From NCBI GenBank assembly GCA_902511575.1, contig CABXFU010000005.1, positions 1 through 64,000 of the forward strand: a stretch of 64,000 bases of DNA. The letters run 5' to 3'. Below the pieces are notes generated by a model. The model searched no databases and was not told the origin of the DNA. It saw nothing but the letters and a program-made list of their open reading frames with translations. Below, one piece after another: positions 1 to 9,025 of the stretch. The translations under genes and the position numbers were made by a program. The stretch's first letter is position 1. Every line of letters begins with the position of its first letter. This stretch comes from an uncultured SAR86 cluster bacterium. GTDB taxonomy: Bacteria; Pseudomonadota; Gammaproteobacteria; Magnimaribacterales; D2472.

Positions 1-423
1 GAATTAAGGGTCGACACCTATAGGGCATCTGGTGCAGGCGGACAACATGTTAATAAAACTGACTCTGCTGTTAGATTAACTCATATCCCAACAGGAGTCG
101 TCGTGGAATGCCAGGATGATCGATCGCAGCACAAGAATAAGGCTAAAGCCATGGCATTATTAGTCGCTAAATTGAAGCAAAATGAAATTGATGAACAGCA
201 AAATACAATTGCTAGTGAAAGAAAAATCCTTGTAGGCACTGGAGATAGAAGTGAAAAGATTAGGACTTATAATTTCCCTCAGGGACGCATCACCGATCAC
301 AGAATTAAGCTAACTCAGCACAATTTAGACCAAGTGATGGATGGCGACATGATTTCTATTTGCCAGGCACTAATTACTGAAAATCAATTAGCGCAACTTT
401 CCAATTTAGAAGAAACCTCATAA
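1..423 (+). CDS. prfA: Peptide chain release factor 1 (C-terminal part)
   Basis: RF1 recognises UAA and UAG stop codons on the ribosome and triggers hydrolysis of peptidyl-tRNA. The reading frame is open from base 1, so the N-terminal half, including the codon-recognition domain, lies outside the window. The first visible residues read [18 protein letters not shown]; its GGQ tripeptide (residues 13-15 of the visible part) is the catalytic loop of class I release factors. The [17 protein letters not shown] stretch and the end of the protein also match RF1/RF2. Its neighbour prmC, which methylates the GGQ glutamine, starts directly after the stop codon; the prfA-prmC pair favours RF1 over RF2. 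Confidence 0.95.
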   Translation, partial: ELRVDTYRASGAGGQHVNKTDSAVRLTHIPTGVVVECQDDRSQHKNKAKAMALLVAKLKQNEIDEQQNTIASERKILVGTGDRSEKIRTYNFPQGRITDHRIKLTQHNLDQVMDGDMISICQALITENQLAQLSNLEETS

Positions 424-1245
424 TTGAATCAAAGCATTAAATATTATTTTGCTCTTGCTAGATCGAAAGAATATCAGTATCGAAATATTTTGCGTGATCT
501 CAAATATTTTTTTAAGTCTCTTGGAGTAAGCGATGCCATTATCACTCTAGAGGATCAGCATAATTTCTCAGCTGAAGATATCTTAAAACTTGATACTTTT
601 TTTTCATCATATTTAGCCGGCATTCCACTTGATTACATCCTTAATGAATCAGAATTCATGGGATATAAATTTTATGTTGATTCAAGAGTATTAATTCCTC
701 GGCCAGAAACAGAATTAATTGTGGAGTGGGTATTAGGCTTGCCATTAAATAAAAACTCAACAATTTTTGAGGTTGGAACAGGGTCAGGATGCATAGCTAT
801 ATCAATTTGTTTAAAAAACAAAGATCTAAAAATTCTTGCCACAGACCTTTCAGATGCAGCTTTGGAAGTAGCTCAAATAAATAGAGGACTCCATAATGCA
901 AATAATGTAAACTTTGTTCAATCTAATTGGTTGGCTTGCTCTATGGATAGTTCTCTTGATTTAGTTATTTCAAATCCACCATATATAAAACCAAATGATC
1001 CTCATCTTAGAGAGCTTAATCATGAGCCTTCAATAGCATTGACTTCTAAAAATGGATCACAAAGTTTTCTTCATATTGCGTCACAAGCAATATCTTCTTT
1101 AAAGTTAGGAGGAAAAATTATATTTGAGCATGGCTATTCTCAAGCAGAAGAAGTTTCAAATATCTTAAAAGACTTTGGCTTTGAAAATATTGTGACTTGC
1201 AAAGATTTTCAGGGCTTAGACAGATATACCTATGCAAATAAATAA
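424..1245 (+). CDS. prmC: Release factor glutamine N5-methyltransferase
   Basis: PrmC uses S-adenosylmethionine to methylate the glutamine of the GGQ motif in release factors, raising termination efficiency. The 273-residue protein has the PrmC helical N-terminal domain, the SAM-binding FEVGTGSGCIAIS loop and the substrate-glutamine motif NPPY (ISNPPYIKP). The start taken is TTG at 424, directly after the prfA stop (TAATTG). No strong Shine-Dalgarno sequence is visible, so translation is probably coupled to prfA. The length matches the family. Confidence 0.94.
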   Translation: MNQSIKYYFALARSKEYQYRNILRDLKYFFKSLGVSDAIITLEDQHNFSAEDILKLDTFFSSYLAGIPLDYILNESEFMGYKFYVDSRVLIPRPETELIVEWVLGLPLNKNSTIFEVGTGSGCIAISICLKNKDLKILATDLSDAALEVAQINRGLHNANNVNFVQSNWLACSMDSSLDLVISNPPYIKPNDPHLRELNHEPSIALTSKNGSQSFLHIASQAISSLKLGGKIIFEHGYSQAEEVSNILKDFGFENIVTCKDFQGLDRYTYANK

Positions 1246-1345
1246 TATTATTTTCATATGATAAGATTTATTCTTGAGAGTTAACGCAGGAGATAATTCT
1301 GCTAAAAAACCTTCAAGACTAGTATTAAATAAAGGGGTTATTTCA

Positions 1346-2962
1346 ATGAAAGGTAATATGATGAACTGGGATTTAACAATCCCGCAGGCAATTTTACATG
1401 CTGAAAAATATAATTTTGATGGCAAGTTAGTTTCACGAGAATTAGACGGCTCAATAAATTCAACCACATATGGAGAGTCAATTAAGCGATCTAAAAAGCT
1501 AGCTAACGCCCTTACGAAAATTGGGGTAAATGCACATGATCGAGTTGCAACTATTGCTTGGAATAATAGTAGGCACTTTGAGACCTATTTTGCTGTATCT
1601 GGCATGGGAGCTATCCTTCATACACTTAATCCAAGGTATTCCCCTGACCAATTAATCTACATACTTAATCATGCAGAGGATGGGGTTTTAATTGTTGATC
1701 CTACATTTATTCCACTTGTGGAGAGTGTTCAAGATAAATTAGATACAGTTAAAACCATAATTATTGCCTCATCAAAAGATGGTATTCCAGAAAATAATTT
1801 AGAAAATGCATTAAGTTATGACGAGTTAATACAGGACGAATCAGATGAATATGATTGGCCTGAATTAAGTGAAGATGATGCGGTTGCTTTGTGTTATACC
1901 TCGGGTACTACTGGAAATCCTAAAGGGGTCTTATATTCTCACAGGTCAACTATTTTGCATGCAATTTCTGTATCTGGGGCGATGGGCTTTGACTCTTCCA
2001 GCTCAGTCTTACCAGTTGTTCCTATGTTTCATGTTAATGCTTGGGGCGTACCTTATTGCGCATTAATTAATGGAATAACTTTGGTATTGCCTTGCCATGC
2101 ATTGGATGGAGAGTCCTTGTATGAGCTAGTGAAGCAGGAATCGGTTGACTCTATGCTGGGTGTTCCAACTGTGTGGCTTGGACTATTACAGTATCTGGAG
2201 GGAAAAGGCCTGAAGCTTGATACAGTTGATCAAGTGTTAGTTGGAGGCTCTGCAGCTCCATATGCAATGATTAAGGCATTTGATGAACAACATGATGCAT
2301 TTTTAACTCATGGATGGGGAATGACAGAAATGAGTCCTCTTGGAACTATAAATGCTCCAACAAAGAAAACGATGAGCCTTCCTAAAGAAGAAAGATATCA
2401 GCTTCAAACTAAACAGGGCTATCCGATGTTTGGCGTAGAGATTAAGACCGTTGATGATGAAAATAATGAACTTCCTAGAGATGGAGAAGCTAGTGGGGCT
2501 CTAAAGGTAAAAGGCCCGTGGATCATGAATCAATATTATAAGGCAGAAGATCCTGCAGTAGATGAGGGAGGTTGGTTTGATACAGGAGATGTTGCAACTA
2601 TCCATCCAGATGGGTGTATGCAGATTGTCGATAGAGCAAAGGATGTTATTAAGACCGGTGGGGAGTGGATCAGCTCAATCGATTTAGAAAACGCTGTGCT
2701 AACTCATGAAAATGTCCTCGAAGCATGTGTCGTTGGAGTTCCACATCCTAAGTGGGATGAGAGACCTTTACTTTTCTTAATTACAAAAGATGGAAATGAG
2801 ATTGATAAGCAGGAAATCAATGATTTCTTGCTAGAAAAAGTTGTTAAGTGGTGGCTTCCCGATGATATTATTTTTGTTAAAGAGCTGCCGCATGGCGCAA
2901 CAGGAAAGTTGTTGAAGGTTGAGTTACGAGAAGAATACAAAGAACATTTAATGGGAGAATAA
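1346..2962 (+). CDS. Acyl-CoA ligase, AMP-forming (DmdB/medium-chain type)
   Basis: This adenylate-forming enzyme activates a carboxylic acid with ATP to an acyl-AMP and then an acyl-CoA. The P-loop [12 protein letters not shown], the GWGMTEMSP adenylation motif, the GWFDTGDVA motif and the C-terminal catalytic lysine region GATGKLLK are all present in about 538 residues. The [11 protein letters not shown] segment resembles 3-methylmercaptopropionyl-CoA ligases (DmdB) and medium/long-chain fatty acyl-CoA ligases, so the substrate is not fixed. I chose ATG 1346 because AAGGGG lies 8 bases upstream; an in-frame TTG at 1274 would add 24 residues unlike the family. A MaoC-type hydratase follows one base after the stop, which suggests a joint acyl-CoA pathway. 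Confidence 0.88.
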   Translation: MKGNMMNWDLTIPQAILHAEKYNFDGKLVSRELDGSINSTTYGESIKRSKKLANALTKIGVNAHDRVATIAWNNSRHFETYFAVSGMGAILHTLNPRYSPDQLIYILNHAEDGVLIVDPTFIPLVESVQDKLDTVKTIIIASSKDGIPENNLENALSYDELIQDESDEYDWPELSEDDAVALCYTSGTTGNPKGVLYSHRSTILHAISVSGAMGFDSSSSVLPVVPMFHVNAWGVPYCALINGITLVLPCHALDGESLYELVKQESVDSMLGVPTVWLGLLQYLEGKGLKLDTVDQVLVGGSAAPYAMIKAFDEQHDAFLTHGWGMTEMSPLGTINAPTKKTMSLPKEERYQLQTKQGYPMFGVEIKTVDDENNELPRDGEASGALKVKGPWIMNQYYKAEDPAVDEGGWFDTGDVATIHPDGCMQIVDRAKDVIKTGGEWISSIDLENAVLTHENVLEACVVGVPHPKWDERPLLFLITKDGNEIDKQEINDFLLEKVVKWWLPDDIIFVKELPHGATGKLLKVELREEYKEHLMGE

Positions 2963-2963
2963 T

Positions 2964-3425
2964 ATGTTACACATTGTAAAACCTAATGAACTTGATTCAG
3001 TTATTGGTAAAGACCTTGGTGCTTCCGAATGGATGGTAATTGATCAAGAAAGAATTGATAAATTTGCTGATGCAACTATGGATCATCAATTTATTCATGT
3101 CGATCCAAAACAGGCAGAACCTATTTTTGGTTCAACCATTGCTCATGGATTTCTTTCATTATCTCTTGTCGCTGGTATCTCATTCGAGCAAGAAATTGGC
3201 ATGGTGCTTGAGGGGACAAAAATGGGCTTGAACTACGGTCTTGATAAGGTTCGCTTTTTAAGCCCTGTTCCAGTAAATTCAGAAGTTCGAATTCATACAA
3301 AATGTATTGATGTTACAGAAAAAAATCCAGGACAGTTTTTAGTTAAAAATGAAGTATCAATGGAAATTAAGGGAGTGGACAAACCAGCGTATATTGCTGA
3401 GACTCTGAGCTTATTTATTACTTAA
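2964..3425 (+). CDS. MaoC-like acyl-CoA hydratase (NodN family)
   Basis: This is a single hot-dog-fold hydratase of 153 residues. The segment FADATMDHQFIHVDPKQA followed by GSTIAHGFLSLSL holds the Asp/His catalytic pair of the R-specific enoyl-CoA hydratase (MaoC/NodN) family. It probably adds water to a trans-2-enoyl-CoA made downstream of the acyl-CoA ligase, with which it is co-transcribed. Its 3' end overlaps the oppositely oriented gatB by 8 bases. The physiological substrate cannot be read from the sequence. Confidence 0.85.
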   Translation: MLHIVKPNELDSVIGKDLGASEWMVIDQERIDKFADATMDHQFIHVDPKQAEPIFGSTIAHGFLSLSLVAGISFEQEIGMVLEGTKMGLNYGLDKVRFLSPVPVNSEVRIHTKCIDVTEKNPGQFLVKNEVSMEIKGVDKPAYIAETLSLFIT

Positions 3426-4848
3426 GCTTTTCTTTTAAGATGCTATTAACTGCCTTGGGGTTTGCTTTGCCTTCAGTTAATTTCATTACCTGTCCAACAA
3501 AGAAACCAAATAGTTTATCTTTGCCACCAAGATACGCCTCTACTTGAGAGGGATTTTCATTGATCACAGTCATAATAATTTCTTCAATGGCTCCGTCATC
3601 AGATATTTGTTTTAAGCCCTGAGATTCAATAATTTCATCTGGAGTACATCCGCTTAAGCACATTTCTTCAAAAATAGATTTTCCAATTTTGCCTGAAATT
3701 GTTTGATCATCGATTCTGTTTATTAGCATCGCCACCTTATCTGCAGTTAGTTTTGATTCATGAATTTCTATCTGCTCTTTATTCAGATAGGCGCTAATCT
3801 CACCTATTAACCAGTTTGATAAAAGAGGGTAATTCTTTGTTTTTTCTACAGAAGCATCAAAGAAATCAGCCATAGATTTTGAAGATGAAATAATTTGTGA
3901 ATCATATTCTGATAACCCAAGTTCCCTTTGATAACGAGCTTCTTTTTCCTTTGGCAGTTCAGGAAATTCATCTCTAATTTTTTGGATTTCCTGATCAGAA
4001 ATAATTACTGGAAGCAGATCTGGCTCAGGAAAATATCTATAGTCATTAGCAAATTCTTTTGATCTCATTGGTCGAGTTTCATCTTTGGAGCTGTCATAAA
4101 GTCTTGTTTCTTGAGTAACTTTTTCTCCATCTTCAAGTATTTTTATTTGCCTTTTAATCTCAAAATTAATAGCTTTTTCAATAAACTTAAAGGAATTAAT
4201 ATTTTTTATCTCTGTTCTTGTTCCAAGCTCTTTGACACCTTTTTTTCTTATGGATACATTGGCATCACACCTCAGTGATCCTTGAGCCATATTTCCATCA
4301 GACACATCTAAGTAAGTTACAAGCTGATGCATTGCTTTCATGTATGCAACAGCCTCTTTGGCATTAGATATTTCAGGTTCGGAGACTATTTCTAAAAGAG
4401 GAGTTCCAGCTCGATTTAGGTCTATCGCAGAGAAGCCATCATATTCATCATGGATTGACTTCCCAGCATCTTCTTCTAAATGGGCTCGTGTGATATTAAT
4501 AGTTTTTACTGATTCCTCTAATTGAATATCTATTGATCCACCTAAAACAATTGGTAAATCCATTTGGGTAATTTGATAACCTTTTGGTAGATCAGCATAA
4601 AAGTAATTCTTTCTGTCGAATATCGAAGTCTGATTAATTTGTGCATTAACAGCCATTCCAAATCTAATAGCCTTATAAAAAGCTTCTTTATTCACAGATG
4701 GTAAAACTCCAGGAAGACCGCAATCAATTAGATTAACATTTGTGTTTGGACTGGCTCCAAAAGCAGTCGAAGCTCTTGAAAATAACTTTGTTTTCGTTGA
4801 AAGTTGAACGTGTGTTTCAAGCCCTATAACAGTTTCCCAGCTCATCAA
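3418..4848 (-). CDS. gatB: Asp-tRNA(Asn)/Glu-tRNA(Gln) amidotransferase subunit B
   Basis: GatB binds misacylated Asp-tRNA(Asn) or Glu-tRNA(Gln), phosphorylates the side chain with ATP and accepts ammonia delivered from GatA. The 476-residue protein starts WETVIGLETHVQL and contains the AHLEEDAGKS and RAGTPLLEIVSEP signatures, the YRYFPEPDLLP segment and the C-terminal YqeY-like tail. It is the last gene of gatC-gatA-gatB, overlapping gatA by 4 bases. The non-discriminating features of AspRS at the other end of this window suggest that tRNA(Asn) is a substrate. Confidence 0.97.
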   Translation of the reverse strand: MMSWETVIGLETHVQLSTKTKLFSRASTAFGASPNTNVNLIDCGLPGVLPSVNKEAFYKAIRFGMAVNAQINQTSIFDRKNYFYADLPKGYQITQMDLPIVLGGSIDIQLEESVKTINITRAHLEEDAGKSIHDEYDGFSAIDLNRAGTPLLEIVSEPEISNAKEAVAYMKAMHQLVTYLDVSDGNMAQGSLRCDANVSIRKKGVKELGTRTEIKNINSFKFIEKAINFEIKRQIKILEDGEKVTQETRLYDSSKDETRPMRSKEFANDYRYFPEPDLLPVIISDQEIQKIRDEFPELPKEKEARYQRELGLSEYDSQIISSSKSMADFFDASVEKTKNYPLLSNWLIGEISAYLNKEQIEIHESKLTADKVAMLINRIDDQTISGKIGKSIFEEMCLSGCTPDEIIESQGLKQISDDGAIEEIIMTVINENPSQVEAYLGGKDKLFGFFVGQVMKLTEGKANPKAVNSILKEKLK

Positions 4849-6302
4849 AAATCCTCCAAATTAGGCTGAGCAAGATGAAAGTCTGAGTTTTGTTGAAAAA
4901 TATGAGAAGCATTCAGAAGCTGATCTTCCCTAAGAAAATTGCCAATTAATTGAAGTCCAACTGGCAGGGAATTAACTTGCCCATGTGGAATCGAGATAGC
5001 AGGCAGTCCAGCTAGATTGGATGAAATTGTGAAGAGGTCTTCGAGGTAAAGTTCAACAGGGTTTTGTGCACCTTTGCTACCAAATTTGAATGCAGTATTA
5101 GGCGAAGTAGGAGTCATTAAAACATCAACAGATTGAAAGGCATGATCAAAATCATTTTTAATTAATCTTCTAACTTGTTGTGCCTTTTTATAGTAGGCAT
5201 CATAATAGCCAGCAGACAATGCATAAGTTCCGATCAATACTCTTCTCTTAACCTCATCTCCAAAACCCTCGCTTCTTGATTTAATGTATAAATCATTTAG
5301 ATCATCTGTATCTTCTGCTCTATAACCAAAACGTACTCCGTCAAATCGAGACAAATTTGATGAGCATTCAGCTGGAGCAATAGAATAATATGTTGGAACG
5401 GATGCTGAGATATTCGGAAGTGATACATCGACAAAATGAGCACCTAACTTTTCATATGTTTTTTTAGAATCTTCAAAACGAGCTTGAACTTCTGGGTCTA
5501 AGTCGCTTAGATTAAATTCTTTAATAATGCCTATCTTTAATCCATCGAGAGGTTGATTAATATTTTCCAAGAAATCAGGAACACTAGAATTTAACGATGT
5601 AGTATCTTTTGAGTCATGCCCTGACATTTCATTTAGCAATATGGCGCAATCTTCTGCTGTTCTAGCTAGTGGCCCAGCTTGATCTAGGCTTGAGGCAAAA
5701 GCAATCATTCCCCATCTTGAAACTCTTCCATAAGTTGGTTTTAATCCAGTAATTCCGCAATGTGCAGCAGGCTGGCGAATTGATCCGCCGGTATCTGTTC
5801 CAGTGGCGGCAGGTACAATTCCGGCTGATACCGCTGAAGCAGATCCGCCAGAGCTACCTCCTGGAACATATCCTTTTTTCCAGGGGTTATGCACATTGCC
5901 AAAAAAACTAGTTTCATTAGAGGATCCCATTGCAAACTCGTCCATATTTGTCTTACCAATAGTGATTGATCCAGCATCCTCAAGTTTTTTAACTGCTGTT
6001 GCAGTATATGGAGGAATAAAATTAGAGAGTATTTTTGATGAACATGTAGTTCGAAGCCCTTCTGTGCAAAATAAATCTTTCTGTGCTAAAGGAATTCCTG
6101 AAAGCATCGAAGTAGTTTTATTCTCTAGATCGATAGAATTTGCATTTTTAGCTCCCAATTCTTCATTCATTGTTACAAAACAATTTAGCTCTTTATATTT
6201 TTGAGCCAATTGAAGAGATTCTTGAGTTAATTCTGAGGCAGAAATTGATTTCGTATCAAGCATAGCTCGAAGCTCAGTGATAGATTTGAATTGAATAGTC
6301 AT
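4845..6302 (-). CDS. gatA: Asp-tRNA(Asn)/Glu-tRNA(Gln) amidotransferase subunit A
   Basis: GatA is the glutaminase subunit: it releases ammonia from glutamine and channels it to GatB. The 485-residue protein shows the amidase signature with the Ser-cisSer-Lys catalytic triad: lysine in PLAQKDLF, serines in PGGSSGGSA and GTDTGGSIRQPA. It overlaps gatB by 4 bases and gatC by 4 bases, so the three subunits are translationally coupled. Confidence 0.97.
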   Translation of the reverse strand: MTIQFKSITELRAMLDTKSISASELTQESLQLAQKYKELNCFVTMNEELGAKNANSIDLENKTTSMLSGIPLAQKDLFCTEGLRTTCSSKILSNFIPPYTATAVKKLEDAGSITIGKTNMDEFAMGSSNETSFFGNVHNPWKKGYVPGGSSGGSASAVSAGIVPAATGTDTGGSIRQPAAHCGITGLKPTYGRVSRWGMIAFASSLDQAGPLARTAEDCAILLNEMSGHDSKDTTSLNSSVPDFLENINQPLDGLKIGIIKEFNLSDLDPEVQARFEDSKKTYEKLGAHFVDVSLPNISASVPTYYSIAPAECSSNLSRFDGVRFGYRAEDTDDLNDLYIKSRSEGFGDEVKRRVLIGTYALSAGYYDAYYKKAQQVRRLIKNDFDHAFQSVDVLMTPTSPNTAFKFGSKGAQNPVELYLEDLFTISSNLAGLPAISIPHGQVNSLPVGLQLIGNFLREDQLLNASHIFQQNSDFHLAQPNLEDF

Positions 6303-6580
6303 TCAACAACTCTCGGGACAAGAAAATAATCCTCATTTGATAATGCAGCATTTTCAAGAAATTTTTCTTTTTTATTATCTGAGTTTTCGATGTCTTCATG
6401 TGTCAAGGCTGTCATTTCTAGCGGACTGTAAAGAGGATCAATGCTTGAGGTGTCAATCGTTTGCAAGCTACCAATGAGTTCAATGATTGTCTCAAGGTCT
6501 TGAATGATTTTTTTAGATTTATTTTTATCTATTTCAAGCCTTGCTAGATAGCAAATAGTACTGACTGTTTCTTGGTCCAT
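6299..6580 (-). CDS. gatC: Asp-tRNA(Asn)/Glu-tRNA(Gln) amidotransferase subunit C
   Basis: GatC is the small belt subunit that wraps GatA and GatB. The 93-residue protein has the family's N-terminal VSTICYLARLEID helix and the central IDTSSIDPLYSPLEM segment, and ends with the FLVPRVVE motif. It is the first gene of the gatCAB operon; the operon promoter must lie in the 73-base gap shared with mreB. Confidence 0.94.
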   Translation of the reverse strand: MDQETVSTICYLARLEIDKNKSKKIIQDLETIIELIGSLQTIDTSSIDPLYSPLEMTALTHEDIENSDNKKEKFLENAALSNEDYFLVPRVVE

Positions 6581-6653
6581 ATGATATTATCTATTTCTGA
6601 TGCGCAATATTAAACTAAAAGCATCTTAAAATGAATTTACAGGGAATATCATA

Positions 6654-7703
6654 GTGGATTTCAATCTATTTAAAACTGTTCGTGGCCTATTTTCTAATGA
6701 TTTATCAATCGATTTAGGTACAGCGAATACTTTAATTTATACAAAGGACATAGGAATAGTCCTAAATGAGCCTTCTGTTGTGGCAATTCGCGAAAGCCGA
6801 GGCCAAAAAACAGTTGTTGCGGTTGGGCATGAGGCTAAAAAGATGCTTGGAAGAACACCTGGAAATATTAAAGCTATTAGACCTTTATCAGAAGGAGTAA
6901 TTGCCGACTTTCAAGTTACAGAAAAAATGCTTCAACATTTTATAGCAAAAGTTCATGAGCAAAGATTTATTAAACCTAGCCCCAGAGTTCTTGTATGTGT
7001 GCCTTGTAGATCTACTCAAGTAGAAAGAAGGGCTATTAGAGAATCTGTCTTGGGTGCTGGAGCAAGAGATGTGAAATTGATAGAAGAGCCTATGGCTGCT
7101 GCTATTGGCGCTGGTCTTCCCGTTGAAGAGGCTAATGGTAATATGGTTGTCGATATTGGTGGAGGAACTTCTGAAATTGCCATTCTTTCTTTGAATGGGG
7201 TTGTATATGCTGAGTCAGTTAAAATCGGCGGAGATCTCATGGATAGCTCAATTACTTCTTGGGTTAGAAGAAATTATGGCTGCGTTATTGGAGAATCCAC
7301 TGCTGAAAAAATTAAATATACTATTGGGTGTGCATCTCCTGATTCAGAAGATCTGGAAATGAATGTAACTGGACGTAATTTAGCAGAAGGAATCCCGGAA
7401 ACTTTTACATTAAAAAGCTCTCAAGTATATGAGGCTATGCGAGATCCTTTATCTGGGATGGTAAGGGCTATCAGAAATGCTCTTGAGCTTTCTCCTCCAG
7501 AGCTTGCAGCAGATATTGCTGAAAGAGGCATTGTTCTGACGGGTGGGGGAGCATTGATGAGAGATTTAGATAAATTAATTTCTTCCTCCACTGGAATCCC
7601 AGTAATTTGTGCTGAAGATCCATTAACATGTGTAGCAAGAGGTGGGGGCAAGGCTCTTGAAATTATCGACAAGTACAATATTGATTTACTTTCAACAGAA
7701 TAA
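6654..7703 (+). CDS. mreB: Rod shape-determining protein MreB
   Basis: MreB is the bacterial actin that forms membrane-attached filaments and directs lateral wall synthesis by the elongasome. The 349-residue protein has the actin-family phosphate loops [10 protein letters not shown] and [10 protein letters not shown] and the adenosine motif LTGGGALM. The start is GTG 6654, supported by AGGGA 8 bases upstream; the nearest upstream ATG is out of frame. It heads the mreB-mreC-mreD-yhdP run and is divergent from gatC. Its presence predicts a rod or curved-rod cell. Confidence 0.97.
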   Translation: MDFNLFKTVRGLFSNDLSIDLGTANTLIYTKDIGIVLNEPSVVAIRESRGQKTVVAVGHEAKKMLGRTPGNIKAIRPLSEGVIADFQVTEKMLQHFIAKVHEQRFIKPSPRVLVCVPCRSTQVERRAIRESVLGAGARDVKLIEEPMAAAIGAGLPVEEANGNMVVDIGGGTSEIAILSLNGVVYAESVKIGGDLMDSSITSWVRRNYGCVIGESTAEKIKYTIGCASPDSEDLEMNVTGRNLAEGIPETFTLKSSQVYEAMRDPLSGMVRAIRNALELSPPELAADIAERGIVLTGGGALMRDLDKLISSSTGIPVICAEDPLTCVARGGGKALEIIDKYNIDLLSTE

Positions 7704-7713
7704 TTAATTAAAT

Positions 7714-8556
7714 ATGGCGAGATCTACGCCTACATATACTCCAGTAAGAAATTACGCAATTGGCTTTTTTCTCTCAGCATTACTGTTATTTAGTGATATT
7801 AGCTATGGAGCATTTGCTCCTTTGAGAGGTTTTGTTAATGCTTCTACGCTATATGCCAAGATGATTTCTAGTGGCATATTTGAAAATATTGGCGAGACAT
7901 TTTCTTCTTTCCAAAAAAATAAAATTATCTTACAAGAAAATAAGGAACTAAAAGAAAAAATTCTGCAAATCAGAACAAAGGATTTCATCCATAGAAAAGA
8001 TAATGAAGAGAAGATCCAAATTATTAATTTTCATAAGAGTTTAATTCATGCACTCAAAAATGATGATGTTGATATATATAAAATCGCTTCAATAGATCTA
8101 CGAAATTATCTTTGTTGCTCAACACATAGAGTTTTTTTACAAAATACTAGAAATGTTTCAGTAGGTAAAAATGCTCCAGTCTTTGCAGGCAGATCATTTA
8201 TAGGTCAAACAAAAGATACCTATTTAAATTTTATTGAAGTTATTCTTTTATCAGATACGAGTCACGTACTGCCCATTAAATCGAATTTTTTGTATTGTGA
8301 TGCTAGAGGCAAAGGCAAGCCGATGTTAATTTCTTGCAAACTAAATAAAAATAATAAAAATTTTAAAAATCAGATAGGTGATGCCGTCTATACATCTGGA
8401 TTAGGCGGAGTTTTTTTGAAAGATATAGAAATTGGTTTTATTTCAGCCATTACTCCATTTTCAATCAACGAGGTCGAGGTTTTGATAACTTTAAAATCAA
8501 ACCCCCTTGAAGAAACCTTCTATGGCATTATGAGTGAAGAGGCTGATGAAATTTAG
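7714..8556 (+). CDS. mreC: Rod shape-determining protein MreC
   Basis: MreC is a bitopic inner-membrane protein whose periplasmic beta-domain activates PBP2/RodA in the elongasome. The 280 residues comprise a short cytoplasmic tail, one transmembrane helix (about residues 14-35), a charged coiled coil (about 60-110) and the beta-barrel domain with ACTSGLGGVFL-like spacing (YTSGLGGVFLKDIEIG). It begins 10 bases after mreB and overlaps mreD by 23 bases. Confidence 0.9.
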   Translation: MARSTPTYTPVRNYAIGFFLSALLLFSDISYGAFAPLRGFVNASTLYAKMISSGIFENIGETFSSFQKNKIILQENKELKEKILQIRTKDFIHRKDNEEKIQIINFHKSLIHALKNDDVDIYKIASIDLRNYLCCSTHRVFLQNTRNVSVGKNAPVFAGRSFIGQTKDTYLNFIEVILLSDTSHVLPIKSNFLYCDARGKGKPMLISCKLNKNNKNFKNQIGDAVYTSGLGGVFLKDIEIGFISAITPFSINEVEVLITLKSNPLEETFYGIMSEEADEI

Positions 8557-9022
8557 CAATCACCTCATTACTCTTTCAACTATTATTTTAGGATTTTGGA
8601 TAGATGATTTCCTGAATCCCATAACTATAAAATTATATTTGGAATTAAATTTTGGTTTTTTAATTTTTGCATATTGGGTTTTTGCAATGCCAGAGAAATT
8701 GCATAGCTCAGCAGCATTATTTTATGGACTAGTTACTGATTTACTTTTTTCAAATGTGATTGGTTTTAATATGCTGTTTTTTATTGCAACTTCTTACATC
8801 ATTCACTTATATGTTTTTCGTTTTAGAATTTTTTCTTATTTTCAACTATCAGCTTTCTTCTCAGGCTCATCTACATTTTATATAGCATGCAAGTACCTTT
8901 TGCTTTCTCCCTATAATTACTCTTATATTGTCTTGATACTCAGCTTTTTAATTAATGCAGTTTTATGGGTAGGACTTTATTTAATCATGAGAGCTTTTCG
9001 AAGAAGTATTTTTAATTTATAA
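8534..9022 (+). CDS. mreD: Rod shape-determining protein MreD
   Basis: MreD is a small polytopic inner-membrane partner of MreC and the elongasome. The 162-residue protein is almost entirely hydrophobic, with about five predicted membrane segments and little sequence conservation, so the identification rests on topology, length and position directly behind mreC. It overlaps mreC by 23 bases. In many gammaproteobacteria maf and rng follow mreD; here yhdP follows after three bases. Confidence 0.85.
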   Translation: MKRLMKFSNHLITLSTIILGFWIDDFLNPITIKLYLELNFGFLIFAYWVFAMPEKLHSSAALFYGLVTDLLFSNVIGFNMLFFIATSYIIHLYVFRFRIFSYFQLSAFFSGSSTFYIACKYLLLSPYNYSYIVLILSFLINAVLWVGLYLIMRAFRRSIFNL

Positions 9023-9025
9023 AAC

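Noticed and set aside
1274-1345. In-frame TTG extension of the acyl-CoA ligase
   Set aside because: The 24 extra residues do not look like the family and the ATG at 1346 has AAGGGG at a good distance.
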